64,000 bases of DNA, from contig NZ_VHIM01000001.1 of NCBI RefSeq assembly GCF_006494655.1, positions 248,001-312,000 on the forward strand. Direction: 5' to 3'. Origin of the DNA: Arthrobacter agilis (GTDB lineage Bacteria; Actinomycetota; Actinomycetes; Actinomycetales; Micrococcaceae). Position numbers and translations under genes: made by a program. The notes under the pieces are model-generated. The model worked only from the letters and a program-made list of their open reading frames with translations. It had not been told where the DNA came from and did not search any database. Below are positions 36,586 through 45,553 of the stretch, piece by piece. Every line of letters starts with the position of its first letter. Within the stretch, counting starts at the first letter, position 1.

Positions 36586-38373
36586 CTAGTATCCAAGATC
36601 CACCGGGATGGACTGCGGCCCGGTGGCCCCCGCGACGATGCCCACGACGGAGATCCCGGCGGTCCTGCCCCCGAGGGTCAGGGTCTGGGCTCCGTACACG
36701 GGGTCTCCCGTGGCGTCGACGATCACGGCAGCCGGAGCGCCCTCGAACGACGACGCCGGCACGGTCACCGACGTACCGCCCGCAATGCCGATCATCAGCG
36801 GTTCCCCGAGGACCCCCTTCGGGGAGACGGGGGTCAGGCTGACCTCGGCGCGACCCGAAGGCGCTCCGAGCACGATCGAGGTGTCGACGCCTTCGGCGAG
36901 GGCGATGGCGTGGTCGCTGCCGAGACGCACGGTGGACGGGGCTCCCGCCAGGTCGACCGGCTTGCCGTCGTCGAGCCCCCGGGTGACGCGCGCGGAGGCG
37001 ACGACCGAGACGTCGGAGGTCACCGCGACGGTGTAGTTCCCTTCCGGCAAGCCGGCCAGGGAGATGGGCGTCACGGCGCCCGCGGTCGCCGTCGCCACAC
37101 CGCCGTCCGGAAGCTCGACCTCGCCACCCGCTCCGTAGACGCTGATGTCCAGGACGGCGTCGCTGGAGCCCGGCACCAGCACCTGGAGCTCGGGAGACGC
37201 GGCGTCGTACCCCTTCTGCTCCCGAACGCTCCGGGCCGTGGCGGCGTCCTGGATCACGACGCCGGGCACCACCTGCGTGACGCCGGGCATCGCCCCCGGG
37301 GACAGCACCTCGACGCCCCCGGGGGTCAGGCCGCGCAGCACACTCTGCTGGACGAAGGCGGCGATGCGCCCGCCGTCGCTGCGCACCCGGATGCCCACCT
37401 GCTCCTGTTCCCCGGCGAGGCCCGCCAGGACGATCTGCCGGGTCGCCCCGGGAGCAACCAGCTGATCACGCAGACCGGCGGCCTCGATCCGGCCGTCCGG
37501 TCCGTACAGCTCGAGCACCACGGTCGCGGGAGTGCCGGTCGGGTTGGTGAGCGTGAGGATGGATGTCTGTCCGAGCGAGGTGGACGCCCCGAGCAGCCAG
37601 AGATCACTCGACGGCACCTGGCACCCGGTCGCGGCGAGGCCACGGAGATCGCCATCGGTGGCCGTGTAACCGACCGTCGCGGCGGCCACGGGTGTGAGCC
37701 CGCCCTGGGGCTGGGCCCGGAAGAGCGATGCGGCATCGACGGCAACGCCACGCGCCACCCCCGCTGTACGGGTGGTGAGTCCGTCGGTGCCGCTGCTGGC
37801 GGGCTCCTCACCGGCGAGCGATGCCTCGGGCGCGAACGCCTGGAGCAACGCCAGCGGCTCGTCGCTGCCGACGGGCAGCAGCCCGCTGCCGGTGAGGGAG
37901 CCGCTGAGATCACTGAGAACCATGCCGGACACCCGTGTGCGCGCGGACGCGGACGCCGGACTGAACGCGGGATCCGATCCCTCAACCGCGGCCTCGAGCA
38001 GGCGCGGTGGTGCCGGGCAGACCGCCGTGTAGTCACCCGCGGGGACGGCAGCCGTCGGCACGGAGACGCCGTCCCCGGCCGCCGGCGCGGTCCTGGGCAC
38101 GGCCCCGGAGGCGATGGCTGCTGTCCCGGCGACGAGGAGGACGCCGGTCGCGGCGCCCGCCACCATCCGGAGTCGGCGTCGCCCGATTCCCGCCCCGGTA
38201 CCGGCGGCTCTGTCGCGGGCCACGGCGCGGGCTGCGATCCCTGCGTCCGCCGGCGGCGCGTCGGCGGATCCGCCCTGCGAGCCGGACGCGACGGCGTCCT
38301 GGGCGGCACCGGCAACGCCCGCCTGCGTCGATGTCCCCTCCGCCGAAGCCTTGTGCCCGCGTCCCCACCTCAC
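36586..38373 (-). CDS. DUF5719 family exported protein
   Basis: A 595-residue protein with a disordered head, one membrane segment at about residues 70-92 (MVAGAATGVLLVAGTAAIAS) and a long extracellular beta-rich region. The start GTG 38371-38373 overlaps the stop of the upstream membrane glycosyltransferase by four bases (GTGA), so the two are translationally coupled. The WhiB / large GT2 / DUF5719 order is conserved in actinobacteria. The function is unknown; coupling suggests a role in whatever surface glycan the glycosyltransferase handles. Confidence 0.85.
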   Translation of the reverse strand: MRWGRGHKASAEGTSTQAGVAGAAQDAVASGSQGGSADAPPADAGIAARAVARDRAAGTGAGIGRRRLRMVAGAATGVLLVAGTAAIASGAVPRTAPAAGDGVSVPTAAVPAGDYTAVCPAPPRLLEAAVEGSDPAFSPASASARTRVSGMVLSDLSGSLTGSGLLPVGSDEPLALLQAFAPEASLAGEEPASSGTDGLTTRTAGVARGVAVDAASLFRAQPQGGLTPVAAATVGYTATDGDLRGLAATGCQVPSSDLWLLGASTSLGQTSILTLTNPTGTPATVVLELYGPDGRIEAAGLRDQLVAPGATRQIVLAGLAGEQEQVGIRVRSDGGRIAAFVQQSVLRGLTPGGVEVLSPGAMPGVTQVVPGVVIQDAATARSVREQKGYDAASPELQVLVPGSSDAVLDISVYGAGGEVELPDGGVATATAGAVTPISLAGLPEGNYTVAVTSDVSVVASARVTRGLDDGKPVDLAGAPSTVRLGSDHAIALAEGVDTSIVLGAPSGRAEVSLTPVSPKGVLGEPLMIGIAGGTSVTVPASSFEGAPAAVIVDATGDPVYGAQTLTLGGRTAGISVVGIVAGATGPQSIPVDLGY

Positions 38374-41300
38374 GTCGTGCGTCTTCCGCTGGTTCCGATG
38401 AGTGGTCGTTCCTCTGGCTGGATCCGCTCCGCCGGGACGAGGTTCCGGGCGGGCGCGTCAGCTCGCGCGGATCGACCCGTGTGCCGCCCCCGACCGACTC
38501 CCCCGGGGCGTGCCACCCGGGGCTTCGACGGGAGGGGGATGGCCAGGAGCAGCGTGAGCCCGAGGACGATCACCTGCACGGCCTCCGACCAGGGCTCGTA
38601 GGGGCTGACGTAGGAGACCTGGACGGTTCCTCCGCGGCTGGGAAGGGAGAAGGCCTGCTGCCAGCCGTCCGATGCCGCCCCGAGGCGCATCCCGTCCAGG
38701 CTCGCCTGCCACCCGGGGTCCGCCTCCTCGGCGAGCACGAGCAGGCGGCCCTCGTCCCCGGCCGGCACGGGCCCGGCTGCGCTGACACCCTCGGAGGGGA
38801 CCGTCGCCTCGGTCCGGCCCTCGGCGTCGAGCACACGGACGCGGGCGGTCCTGCCGCCGGCGTCCTCCGTGCCGTTGTCGAGGGTGGCGGGTACCACGCG
38901 CCAGAGGCGGCCGGCGTCGGTGTCCCCGACGGGGACGAGACCGGGCACGGAATCGATCCGTGCGCTGAGGAAATCTCCCGCTGCCTCGGCCTGCCGCAAC
39001 ACCACGAAGCCGACGCCGAGCTCCCGCAGGTCAGGGCGCGGGTCAGCCCCGGTGGCGCCGACGATGACGGCGACGCCGGTGCGGAGCATGCGGGTCGACT
39101 CCCCGTCCTCCTGCCGCATGACGGGCGTCCCGGGCTGGAGCCGGCTTGCCGCGTACAGCGGATTCAGCGCATCGAGCGTGGTTCCCGCGCCGCGTACGAG
39201 GGAAGCGCTCACGTTGTCCGCGTCGTCGACCGAGATCACCAGGGTCCGTATACCGTCGGGTCCCGAGCCGCGGTCCGCAGCCGTCGCCGGAAGCGGCCTC
39301 GCCGCTGCGGCGGAGAGCTCCACCGCGGTACCGAACGAGGTGGCAGGAGCAGCTTCCGGCGCTTCCTCGACGGCGCTTCCCGGGAGCACGAACGGTTCGG
39401 CGGCCACGGCCGGAGGATCGGAGAGCTCAGGAGTGACCCACAGCCCTAGGCTCACCAGGGGCCCGAGGGCGAGAACTGCGCCGCCTGCCACACGGAGGAC
39501 CCGCAGGCGCGCACGCGGTCCCGGGAACTCCGGGGCTGCTTCCGTGCGTCCCGGCAGCCCGGACAGTGCGGCCGCCAGCAGGCAGAGGGTGATGACGGAG
39601 ACGATGGGACCGGTGAACGGGGTGACGAGGGAGGTGGACGCCGTGGCAACCGGCAGGAGCGAGGCGGCTGCGCCCAGCAGGAGTGCGGCGGCGGCGAGGA
39701 GCCAGAACACCCGCACGGCGGCTGACCGTCCCCGGGGCAGGAACAGGGCCGTCACGGCGAGCAGGACCAGGGGACCGCCGATGACGAGGGCGGCGACGAG
39801 CGCCCACGGTCCCTGGCCCAGCGCCTGGGTGGTGGTCAGCGGTACCAGCGGATCGAACGCGACGGGGAACCCGAGCAGCTGCTGCCACGATGCCGCCGGG
39901 CTGAAGGCCGTGGGCAGACCGGGATCCCCGAGGAGGCCGCGCGGGGTGCGCACGGCGGAGAGCAGGAAGGGCAGGTGGAGGGCGAGGACAGGGAGGAGGG
40001 CCCACCACAGCGTCCTCGCCCGCCGCCGGCCGGCGACGAGTGCGACGGCGAGCGCCACCACGACGTATGGGAGGAGCGAGGGGGCGGCTGCGGTCACGAG
40101 GGCGAGGACGAGACCGCTGGCGGCCGCCGCCGTCCAGCTCCTGGCCCCGCCGACGCCCGGCGTGATGATGCCGGCCGGCACGGAGCGCGATCCCAGGGCG
40201 CCTCCGACGGCCCGCACCGCGCCGAGCAGCGCCAGGGGAAGCAGGATGTGCGCGATCAGGGCGCCGAGCCGGCCTGAGCCCAGCGCCACCTGCAACGCGG
40301 GCGCAGCGCCCCAGGCAAGGGCGGCCCAGAGCCGCAGCCCGCGCGAGCGTGTCAGCGCGCCGGCGGCGAACCAGGCGGACAGACCGGCGAGCGGCAGCGC
40401 GCAGACGACGACCACCACCACGGCGCTGTTCCCGGACCCGAGGCCGACGACGGACAGCAGCCAGAGCACGAAGGCGAAGGGACTGCCGTGGGCTGCGAAT
40501 CCGGTACCGAGCGGACTCCACCAGGAGGTCGCACTGTCCCAGCCGGCTCCCGGTGTGCCGGCGACGGGGATGAGTGCGCCACCGGACAGCGCCTCGGCGC
40601 CGATCAGGCGATGCAGGCCGACGAGGGCCGCGGACAGCAGAAGGACGACGGCCGCAACGGCACCGACGCCGACCCAGAGACGGGCGGGGACCGTCAGGGC
40701 CACGAAGTCGTCGTGGTTGTCTCCGGAGGGGACGTACTCCTCGACCGCCTGCGAGCCGAGCGGCCCGCCCGTGGCACCGCGCGAGGTGAAGGCGTCGAGC
40801 ACCGATCTGCGGTGCGACCACACCTCCCGTCGCGGGGTGACGAGCGGCCGGACGATGGAGCGTGGACGCTGCCTGCTGCGCGACGCGGAGCGGCGGGACT
40901 GCCAGAGCCGGAAGGGCCGCAGCGCGCCGGTGAAGCTGCCGAGGAACTGGCCCGTGCCGTGCGCGGGGTCCTTGGCCAGCAGGCCGAGCAGCAGGCGACC
41001 CACCCCGCCGAGCAGCGCGCCGACGGCGAGGAGGGGTACCTGCCAGGCGGGCGCATGCTTGAGTCTTAGGTACACCTCGGCGGAGCGTGCCGCCCGCGGA
41101 GTGGACACCGGGTGCGGCCCGGGGACCGCGTGACGAACGACCGCGCGAGGAACCACCACCACACGGTTCCCGGCGAGTCGGTTCCGCCAGCAGAGGTCGA
41201 TGTCGTCGCCGACGCCGTGCAGCGCGGGATCGAAACCCCCGAGGTCGTCCCAGACGTCCCGCCGCACCAGCATCCCGGCCGAATTGACCGCGAACACGTC

Positions 41301-41816
41301 GCTCCGCGCGTCGTACTGCCCCTGGTCGTGCTCGTCGACGTCGATCAGCGTGAGCCGCTCCGCCCACCGGCTGATCGAGAGTCCGACGTCCACGAGTTCG
41401 CGGGGGTTCTCCCAGGCGACCTGTTTCGTCCCGGCCACCGTGACGGAGGGCGCCCGCTCGACCGCGTGGAGCAGCTCCGACAGCGCCTCCGGCTCGGGCG
41501 CGGCGTCGTCGTGCAGGAGCCAGAGCCAGTCACCGGCGGCAGCCTGGTCGGAGGAGCCGAGCGGGAGGATCTCCGCGACGGCCGTCTGCACGGCAGCGCC
41601 GAACCCCGCTCGCGCGGGAGCTCCCACCACCGGACTGCCGATCGCGAGGTGATGCTGCAGGATCTCGGCGGAATCGTCCGTGGACCCGGTGTCGACACCG
41701 ACGCAGAAGTCAGCCGGGCGGGTCTGGCGTCGGAGGGCTTCCAGCGTGGCGGGAAGATACCGTGCACCGTTGTGGGCTACGACAACGGCAGTGACGCGGA
41801 CGTTCTGCTGGATCAG
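38370..41816 (-). CDS. Large membrane GT2 glycosyltransferase
   Basis: About 1148 residues. The N-terminal GT2 domain begins VTAVVVAHNGARYLPATLEA, has a VDTGSTDDS nucleotide-binding turn near residue 45, a HDDAAP metal motif and a GVGDDIDLCWR acceptor block. It is followed by roughly a dozen membrane helices and a C-terminal extracellular domain. No ATG/GTG/TTG lies close to the domain start. The best start is CTG 41814-41816, which overlaps the whiB stop as CTGA and has GGAAG eight bases upstream. GTG 41909 inside whiB is the alternative. It is coupled upstream to whiB and downstream to DUF5719. The donor and acceptor are unknown. Confidence 0.85.
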   Translation of the reverse strand: MIQQNVRVTAVVVAHNGARYLPATLEALRRQTRPADFCVGVDTGSTDDSAEILQHHLAIGSPVVGAPARAGFGAAVQTAVAEILPLGSSDQAAAGDWLWLLHDDAAPEPEALSELLHAVERAPSVTVAGTKQVAWENPRELVDVGLSISRWAERLTLIDVDEHDQGQYDARSDVFAVNSAGMLVRRDVWDDLGGFDPALHGVGDDIDLCWRNRLAGNRVVVVPRAVVRHAVPGPHPVSTPRAARSAEVYLRLKHAPAWQVPLLAVGALLGGVGRLLLGLLAKDPAHGTGQFLGSFTGALRPFRLWQSRRSASRSRQRPRSIVRPLVTPRREVWSHRRSVLDAFTSRGATGGPLGSQAVEEYVPSGDNHDDFVALTVPARLWVGVGAVAAVVLLLSAALVGLHRLIGAEALSGGALIPVAGTPGAGWDSATSWWSPLGTGFAAHGSPFAFVLWLLSVVGLGSGNSAVVVVVVCALPLAGLSAWFAAGALTRSRGLRLWAALAWGAAPALQVALGSGRLGALIAHILLPLALLGAVRAVGGALGSRSVPAGIITPGVGGARSWTAAAASGLVLALVTAAAPSLLPYVVVALAVALVAGRRRARTLWWALLPVLALHLPFLLSAVRTPRGLLGDPGLPTAFSPAASWQQLLGFPVAFDPLVPLTTTQALGQGPWALVAALVIGGPLVLLAVTALFLPRGRSAAVRVFWLLAAAALLLGAAASLLPVATASTSLVTPFTGPIVSVITLCLLAAALSGLPGRTEAAPEFPGPRARLRVLRVAGGAVLALGPLVSLGLWVTPELSDPPAVAAEPFVLPGSAVEEAPEAAPATSFGTAVELSAAAARPLPATAADRGSGPDGIRTLVISVDDADNVSASLVRGAGTTLDALNPLYAASRLQPGTPVMRQEDGESTRMLRTGVAVIVGATGADPRPDLRELGVGFVVLRQAEAAGDFLSARIDSVPGLVPVGDTDAGRLWRVVPATLDNGTEDAGGRTARVRVLDAEGRTEATVPSEGVSAAGPVPAGDEGRLLVLAEEADPGWQASLDGMRLGAASDGWQQAFSLPSRGGTVQVSYVSPYEPWSEAVQVIVLGLTLLLAIPLPSKPRVARPGGVGRGRHTGRSARADAPARNLVPAERIQPEERPLIGTSGRRTT

Positions 41817-42403
41817 ACCGCTCGCTTCCGCAATCTGCGGCGCTCGCGCTCGGAGAGGCCACCCCAGATCCCGAATCGCTCGTCGTTCTCCAGCGCGTAC
41901 TCGAGGCACTCGGAGCGGACCATGCAGGAGCCGCAGACCTTCTTCGCGTCCCGCGTGGAGCCGCCCTTCTCCGGGAAGAAGGCCTCGGGGTCGGTCTGGG
42001 CGCAGAGGGAATCGGCCTGCCAGGACAATTCGCCGTCGTCGTCGATGTTCCCGGGGGCGATCGGCAGACCGATCCATGCAGGCTGCGCCGGCGGTGCCGA
42101 GAGACTGCGTGTCACTTCCTGCACGCCCGCGAGCTCGGATGCGTCGGGGTCCAGCCGCGGGAGGACGAGCAGACTGCTCGGTCCCTCCTCGACATCGGGC
42201 AGGTCGACGAGCGCCTCGTGGGCCGTCAGGAAAGCCGTTGCCTGGTCCTCGAGCGACAGTCGGGTCCCCTCGCGATACCGGTCGGCAGCCGACGGATCCG
42301 CCGGGTCGAGGAACCAGTCCGCCGGGACGCCCCTCGAGCCGTAGCGGGCCGAAGCCTGTGCTGCGATGTCTGGTCGTTCCTGTGTGCGCTCTGCCTGCCC
42401 CAT
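41813..42403 (-). CDS. WhiB-family iron-sulfur transcription regulator
   Basis: Redox- or NO-responsive actinobacterial regulator that binds a [4Fe-4S] cluster and contacts the principal sigma factor. The four cluster cysteines are Cys134, Cys157, Cys160 and Cys166, followed by the GIWGG turn (178-182) and a basic RERRRLRKR tail. The start ATG 42401-42403 has GAAGG seven bases upstream. The product is 196 residues, with an N-terminal extension of roughly 110-120 residues beyond the usual WhiB core. A WhiB2/WhmD-type cell-division role is likely from its position, not proven. A promoter and palindrome lie at 42486-42514. Confidence 0.92.
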   Translation of the reverse strand: MGQAERTQERPDIAAQASARYGSRGVPADWFLDPADPSAADRYREGTRLSLEDQATAFLTAHEALVDLPDVEEGPSSLLVLPRLDPDASELAGVQEVTRSLSAPPAQPAWIGLPIAPGNIDDDGELSWQADSLCAQTDPEAFFPEKGGSTRDAKKVCGSCMVRSECLEYALENDERFGIWGGLSERERRRLRKRAV

Positions 42404-42485
42404 GGTCAGCCTTCCCGGTGTTGCCGTTCCAACATCAGCATGGGTCGACCCTCGCGCCCCGCTGCTGGAACAAATCCGATGACTA

Positions 42486-42514
42486 ATTACACGGGTGTAA
42501 GTCCATCCCGTCAA
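42486..42514 (-). promoter_or_regulatory. Promoter of whiB
   Basis: On the minus strand, a -35 TTGACG (42509-42514) and a -10 TGTAAT (42486-42491) are 17 bases apart, predicting a transcript start near 42479 and a leader of about 75 bases. This is a good match to the vegetative sigma-70 consensus in a sequence with few AT-rich hexamers. Confidence 0.65.
42487..42500. promoter_or_regulatory. Palindromic operator over the whiB -10 region
   Basis: TTACAC-GG-GTGTAA is a perfect inverted repeat with a 2-base centre, covering the -10 hexamer and adjoining spacer of the whiB promoter. A dimeric regulator bound here would compete with RNA polymerase. Confidence 0.55.
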
Positions 42515-42627
42515 GCGGCGGAGGGGATCTTATAGAGTCGCTGGAAGACAATCACGAGCGCCACGCCGCGTCGACTACCTGTCTTCGTCGGCGCGTCGCC
42601 CGGCCCGTTCCACCGAGAGAAGGACCC

Positions 42628-43416
42628 GTGCCCCAGTCACCTGTCACGCCACCCGCCGCGATCCTCGCCCGCATGAGATCGGTGGGCTCCTCCTCGCCAC
42701 GCCTCGTCTGGCACGGACCGGACGGTCGCATAGAACTCTCGGGACGCGTCTTCGACAACTGGGTGGCGAAATCGGCGAACCTCCTCGTCGACGAACTCGA
42801 CGCCGCCAAGGGCACGCGGGTGGCGCTCGACCTGCCCGTCCACTGGAAGACGCTGGCTCTCGCCTTCGCGTGCTGGCAGGTGGGCGCCGTCCTCGTGCCG
42901 GACGGCGGGGCCGGCGAACCGGCGGACATCGTCTTCTCCTCCACCGCGACCGAGAGGATCGATCCCCCGCGCCTGCTCGTGTGTGTGGCTCTCGGGTCCC
43001 TCGCGATGCGCTGGGAGGGCACGCTACCTGCCGGGGCCGTGGACTTCGCGGCCGAGGTGCGCTCCCACGGCGATGTCTACGACGGCGCACCCGCAGCGGA
43101 CGGCAACGCGCTGCTCGTGTCCGCTGCGGGCGCGGCCGGGCGGGCCGACGATCTCGTGGGACTCGTCGCCCCCGCAGCCACGGGTGCGGGAGCGATGCAT
43201 GCAGCGGCCCCCGGCGAGGAGATGCCGGCGAGCACATCTGCCGCCGGCCCGGAAACGTTCCTGGTGGATCCTGCGGCGGATCTGCCGACGGTCCTCGGCG
43301 CGGCGCTCGTGGCCTGGCGGGAGGACGCGTCGCTGCTGATCGTCGGGGAGGGCGTGGCCGTGACGCAGCGCATGATCTCCGGCGAGCGCGTCACTGGCCG
43401 GCTGGTTCCCGCCTGA
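42628..43416 (+). CDS. TIGR03089 family protein
   Basis: Actinobacterial protein of 262 residues related to the N-terminal part of AMP-binding enzymes (RIELSGRVFDNWVAKSANLL, LPVHWKTLALAFACWQVGAVLVP) but lacking the ATP-binding signature and C-terminal domain, so acyl-adenylating activity is not expected. Start GTG 42628 has AAGGA four to five bases upstream. It diverges from whiB; its 3' end overlaps the antisense C-terminal extension of the GtrA-family gene. Confidence 0.85.
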   Translation: MPQSPVTPPAAILARMRSVGSSSPRLVWHGPDGRIELSGRVFDNWVAKSANLLVDELDAAKGTRVALDLPVHWKTLALAFACWQVGAVLVPDGGAGEPADIVFSSTATERIDPPRLLVCVALGSLAMRWEGTLPAGAVDFAAEVRSHGDVYDGAPAADGNALLVSAAGAAGRADDLVGLVAPAATGAGAMHAAAPGEEMPASTSAAGPETFLVDPAADLPTVLGAALVAWREDASLLIVGEGVAVTQRMISGERVTGRLVPA

Positions 43417-43955
43417 CGGGGTCGGCGTCGCCCGCCTGCCCCGGGCGACGTCTCGTGCCGGCCCGCTCCACGACGATGCAGCAGCTCCTGGTCGTGGCTG
43501 AACTCGGGCTCGGCGTCGAGCTCCACGTTGAAGACCCAGAAGCGGTAGGCGACGAAGCGGACGAGGGTCGCGAGCACGGTGCCGAAGATGCCGACCAGGA
43601 AGATGGTCCTGGTGTTCTCCACGGAGAATCCGTACTTGGCGACCGCGACGCATCCTGCGGCGATCCCCATGCCGATCACATTGATGAAGACGAACATGAC
43701 CAACTCACGGGCCGCATTCGGCTGACGCCGGCGGCGGAAGGTCCAGTAGCGGTTGGCCACCCAGGCGAAGACGGTCGCGACGCCCGCGGACACGAAGCGG
43801 GCCTTGACCTCGCTGCCGCTCATGGGCCCGTGGATGAGGTACCAGTAGAGACCGTTGTCTATGACGAAGGCCACGCCGCCCACGGCACCGAATTTCGCCA
43901 CTTCGCGCCAGAAAAGGGACGCGAGGCCCCTGACGCGCTCCATGATTCCTGCCAC
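43077..43955 (-). CDS. GtrA family membrane protein with a long C-terminal extension antisense to TIGR03089
   Basis: Starts at GTG 43953-43955, six bases after GGAGG. Residues 1-145 hold four membrane helices of the GtrA domain (FGAVGGVAFVIDNGLYWYLI, VFAWVANRYWTF, FVAYRFWVFN), thought to flip or support polyprenyl-linked sugars. After about residue 160 the frame continues for 130 residues of arginine/serine/proline-rich sequence overlapping the TIGR03089 gene by 340 bases. This tail looks like an antisense shadow, suggesting loss of the original stop by a frameshift near 43440-43480. The functional part is the first half. Confidence 0.72.
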   Translation of the reverse strand: MAGIMERVRGLASLFWREVAKFGAVGGVAFVIDNGLYWYLIHGPMSGSEVKARFVSAGVATVFAWVANRYWTFRRRRQPNAARELVMFVFINVIGMGIAAGCVAVAKYGFSVENTRTIFLVGIFGTVLATLVRFVAYRFWVFNVELDAEPEFSHDQELLHRRGAGRHETSPGAGGRRRPRQAGTSRPVTRSPEIMRCVTATPSPTISSDASSRQATSAAPRTVGRSAAGSTRNVSGPAADVLAGISSPGAAACIAPAPVAAGATSPTRSSARPAAPAADTSSALPSAAGAPS

Positions 43956-44117
43956 TGCTTACCTCCACGATCGGGTGCCGAACACCGTGCGGGCCGGGTG
44001 GCATCCCCGGCGCTTGCAGGACGAACCGCGACGCGGGCCAGAGGAGTGGACCACCCAGGCTGACCCTTGCATGGCGTGTTTCCCTCATTTTACGGCCACG
44101 ATGCCACCCTCGTAGCT

Positions 44118-44158
44118 CGAATTCCCTGACCGCTGACCCGGACGGTCCTGGGAATTCG
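44118..44158. repeat. Nine-base inverted repeat
   Basis: CGAATTCCC (44118-44126) pairs with GGGAATTCG (44150-44158); within the 23-base loop ACCG and CGGT can pair as well. It stands between divergent genes, so it is more likely a protein-binding site or leader hairpin than a terminator. Confidence 0.6.
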
Positions 44159-44230
44159 CCCGGAGAGCCCGAGCCGGCGGGCACGACCCGAGCGGCGCAG
44201 CGACGCCGGGAAGCGGCCGCCTGCGGTGCC

Positions 44231-44307
44231 CTGCCGGTGATCTGCCGGTGATCTGCAGCTGACCTGCCGCCGACCTTCGGCTGACCTGGCGGTCGCCTGC
44301 CTGCCGC
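44231..44307. repeat. Seven degenerate 11-bp tandem repeats upstream of purK
   Basis: The first two units, CTGCCGGTGAT, are identical. Five decaying copies follow in exact 11-base register, each beginning CTG or CTT and most ending in GAC, GAT or CGC. The array stops about 50 bases before the purK start. Confidence 0.6.
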
Positions 44308-44356
44308 AGGCCGACCCCTCGATGGGGGCGGTCGGGTGTCGCTTCGGTACCCTGTG

Positions 44357-45553
44357 ATGGTGACTTTTCCCGTGATAGGTGTGATCGGCGGAGGCCAGCT
44401 GGCCCGCATGATGGCCGGCCCCGCCATCGAACTCGGCTTCGAACTCCGCGTACTCGCGGAGGGCCCCGATGTGTCCGCGGTGGCCGCCGTGGCGCACGCG
44501 GAGGTCGGCGACTACCGGGACCGGGCGACGCTGCGCGCGTTCGCCGCCGGGGTGGACGTCGTCACCTTCGACCACGAGCACGTTCCCGGAGGCCTGCTCG
44601 AGGAACTCGAGCGGGAGGGAGTAGCCGTCCATCCCTCCCCCGCCGCCCTCCTGCACGCGCAGGACAAGCTGGTCATGCGCCGTGCCGTGGAGGCCCTCGG
44701 CCTGCCCAACCCGGCCTGGCGCGCCGTGACCGGGACGGACGATGTCGCGGCCTTCGCGAAGGACACCGGCTGGCCGGTGGTCCTCAAGACACCGCGTGGC
44801 GGGTACGACGGCAAGGGTGTCCTGGTGCTGCGTAATCCCGCGGCACTGGCCGACGCGGAGTCCTGGTTCACCGGCGGGGAGCTGCTCGTCGAGGAATTCG
44901 TGCCGTTCAGCCGCGAGCTCTCCGTCCTCGTGGCCCGCCGCCCCTCGGGTGAGGCCGCTGCCTGGCCCGTCGTCGAATCCATCCAGGTGGACAGTGTGTG
45001 TGACGAGGTCATCGCGCCCGCTCCGGAGCTCGCCCCGGACATCGCGGCCGCGGTCACCAAGGCCGCCCTGAAGCTCGCCGATCAGCTCGGCGTCACCGGG
45101 GTCATGGCCGTGGAGCTGTTCGAGGTGCCGGGCTCCGCCGCCGGCTACCTCGTCAACGAACTCGCGATGCGCCCGCACAACTCGGGCCACTGGACCATGG
45201 ACGGCTCGCTGACCGGCCAGTTCGAGCAGCACCTCCGCGCCGTCCTCGACCTCCCCCTGGGTTCCACCGCTCCGGTGGCGCGGTACGCCGTGATGAAGAA
45301 CATCCTCGGCGGGGCGAACGCAGATCTCTTCGGCGCCTATCCCGGGGCGCTGTCCTCAGGACCGTCCGCTAAAGTGCACGTCTATGGCAAGGACGTGCGT
45401 CCAGGCCGCAAGATCGGGCACGTGAACTCGATCGCCATCGGGGACGAGTCGCTCGAGACCGTCCGTACGAGGGCCACCCGGGTGGCCGTGCTCCTGCGCG
45501 ACGGCACGGTGCCACCCTCCACCGACCAGGATCGACCGAAGGGGTCGCAGTGA
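44357..45553 (+). CDS. purK: N5-carboxyaminoimidazole ribonucleotide synthase
   Basis: ATP-grasp enzyme converting AIR, bicarbonate and ATP to N5-CAIR in purine synthesis. [10 protein letters not shown] at the N-terminus, [11 protein letters not shown] and [16 protein letters not shown] are its defining blocks. ATG 44357 was chosen (398 residues); GTG codons directly before and after it and a GTG at 44336 are alternatives, none with a clear ribosome-binding site. The stop overlaps the purE start (GTGA). Confidence 0.95.
   Translation: MVTFPVIGVIGGGQLARMMAGPAIELGFELRVLAEGPDVSAVAAVAHAEVGDYRDRATLRAFAAGVDVVTFDHEHVPGGLLEELEREGVAVHPSPAALLHAQDKLVMRRAVEALGLPNPAWRAVTGTDDVAAFAKDTGWPVVLKTPRGGYDGKGVLVLRNPAALADAESWFTGGELLVEEFVPFSRELSVLVARRPSGEAAAWPVVESIQVDSVCDEVIAPAPELAPDIAAAVTKAALKLADQLGVTGVMAVELFEVPGSAAGYLVNELAMRPHNSGHWTMDGSLTGQFEQHLRAVLDLPLGSTAPVARYAVMKNILGGANADLFGAYPGALSSGPSAKVHVYGKDVRPGRKIGHVNSIAIGDESLETVRTRATRVAVLLRDGTVPPSTDQDRPKGSQ

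Larger units (their letters stand above)
43956..44356. other. Intergenic region between gtrA-like and purK genes
   Basis: About 400 bases between divergent genes, with no convincing gene. It holds a long inverted repeat (44118-44158) and an 11-bp periodic repeat (44231-44307), listed separately; promoters for both flanking genes must also lie here. Confidence 0.5.
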
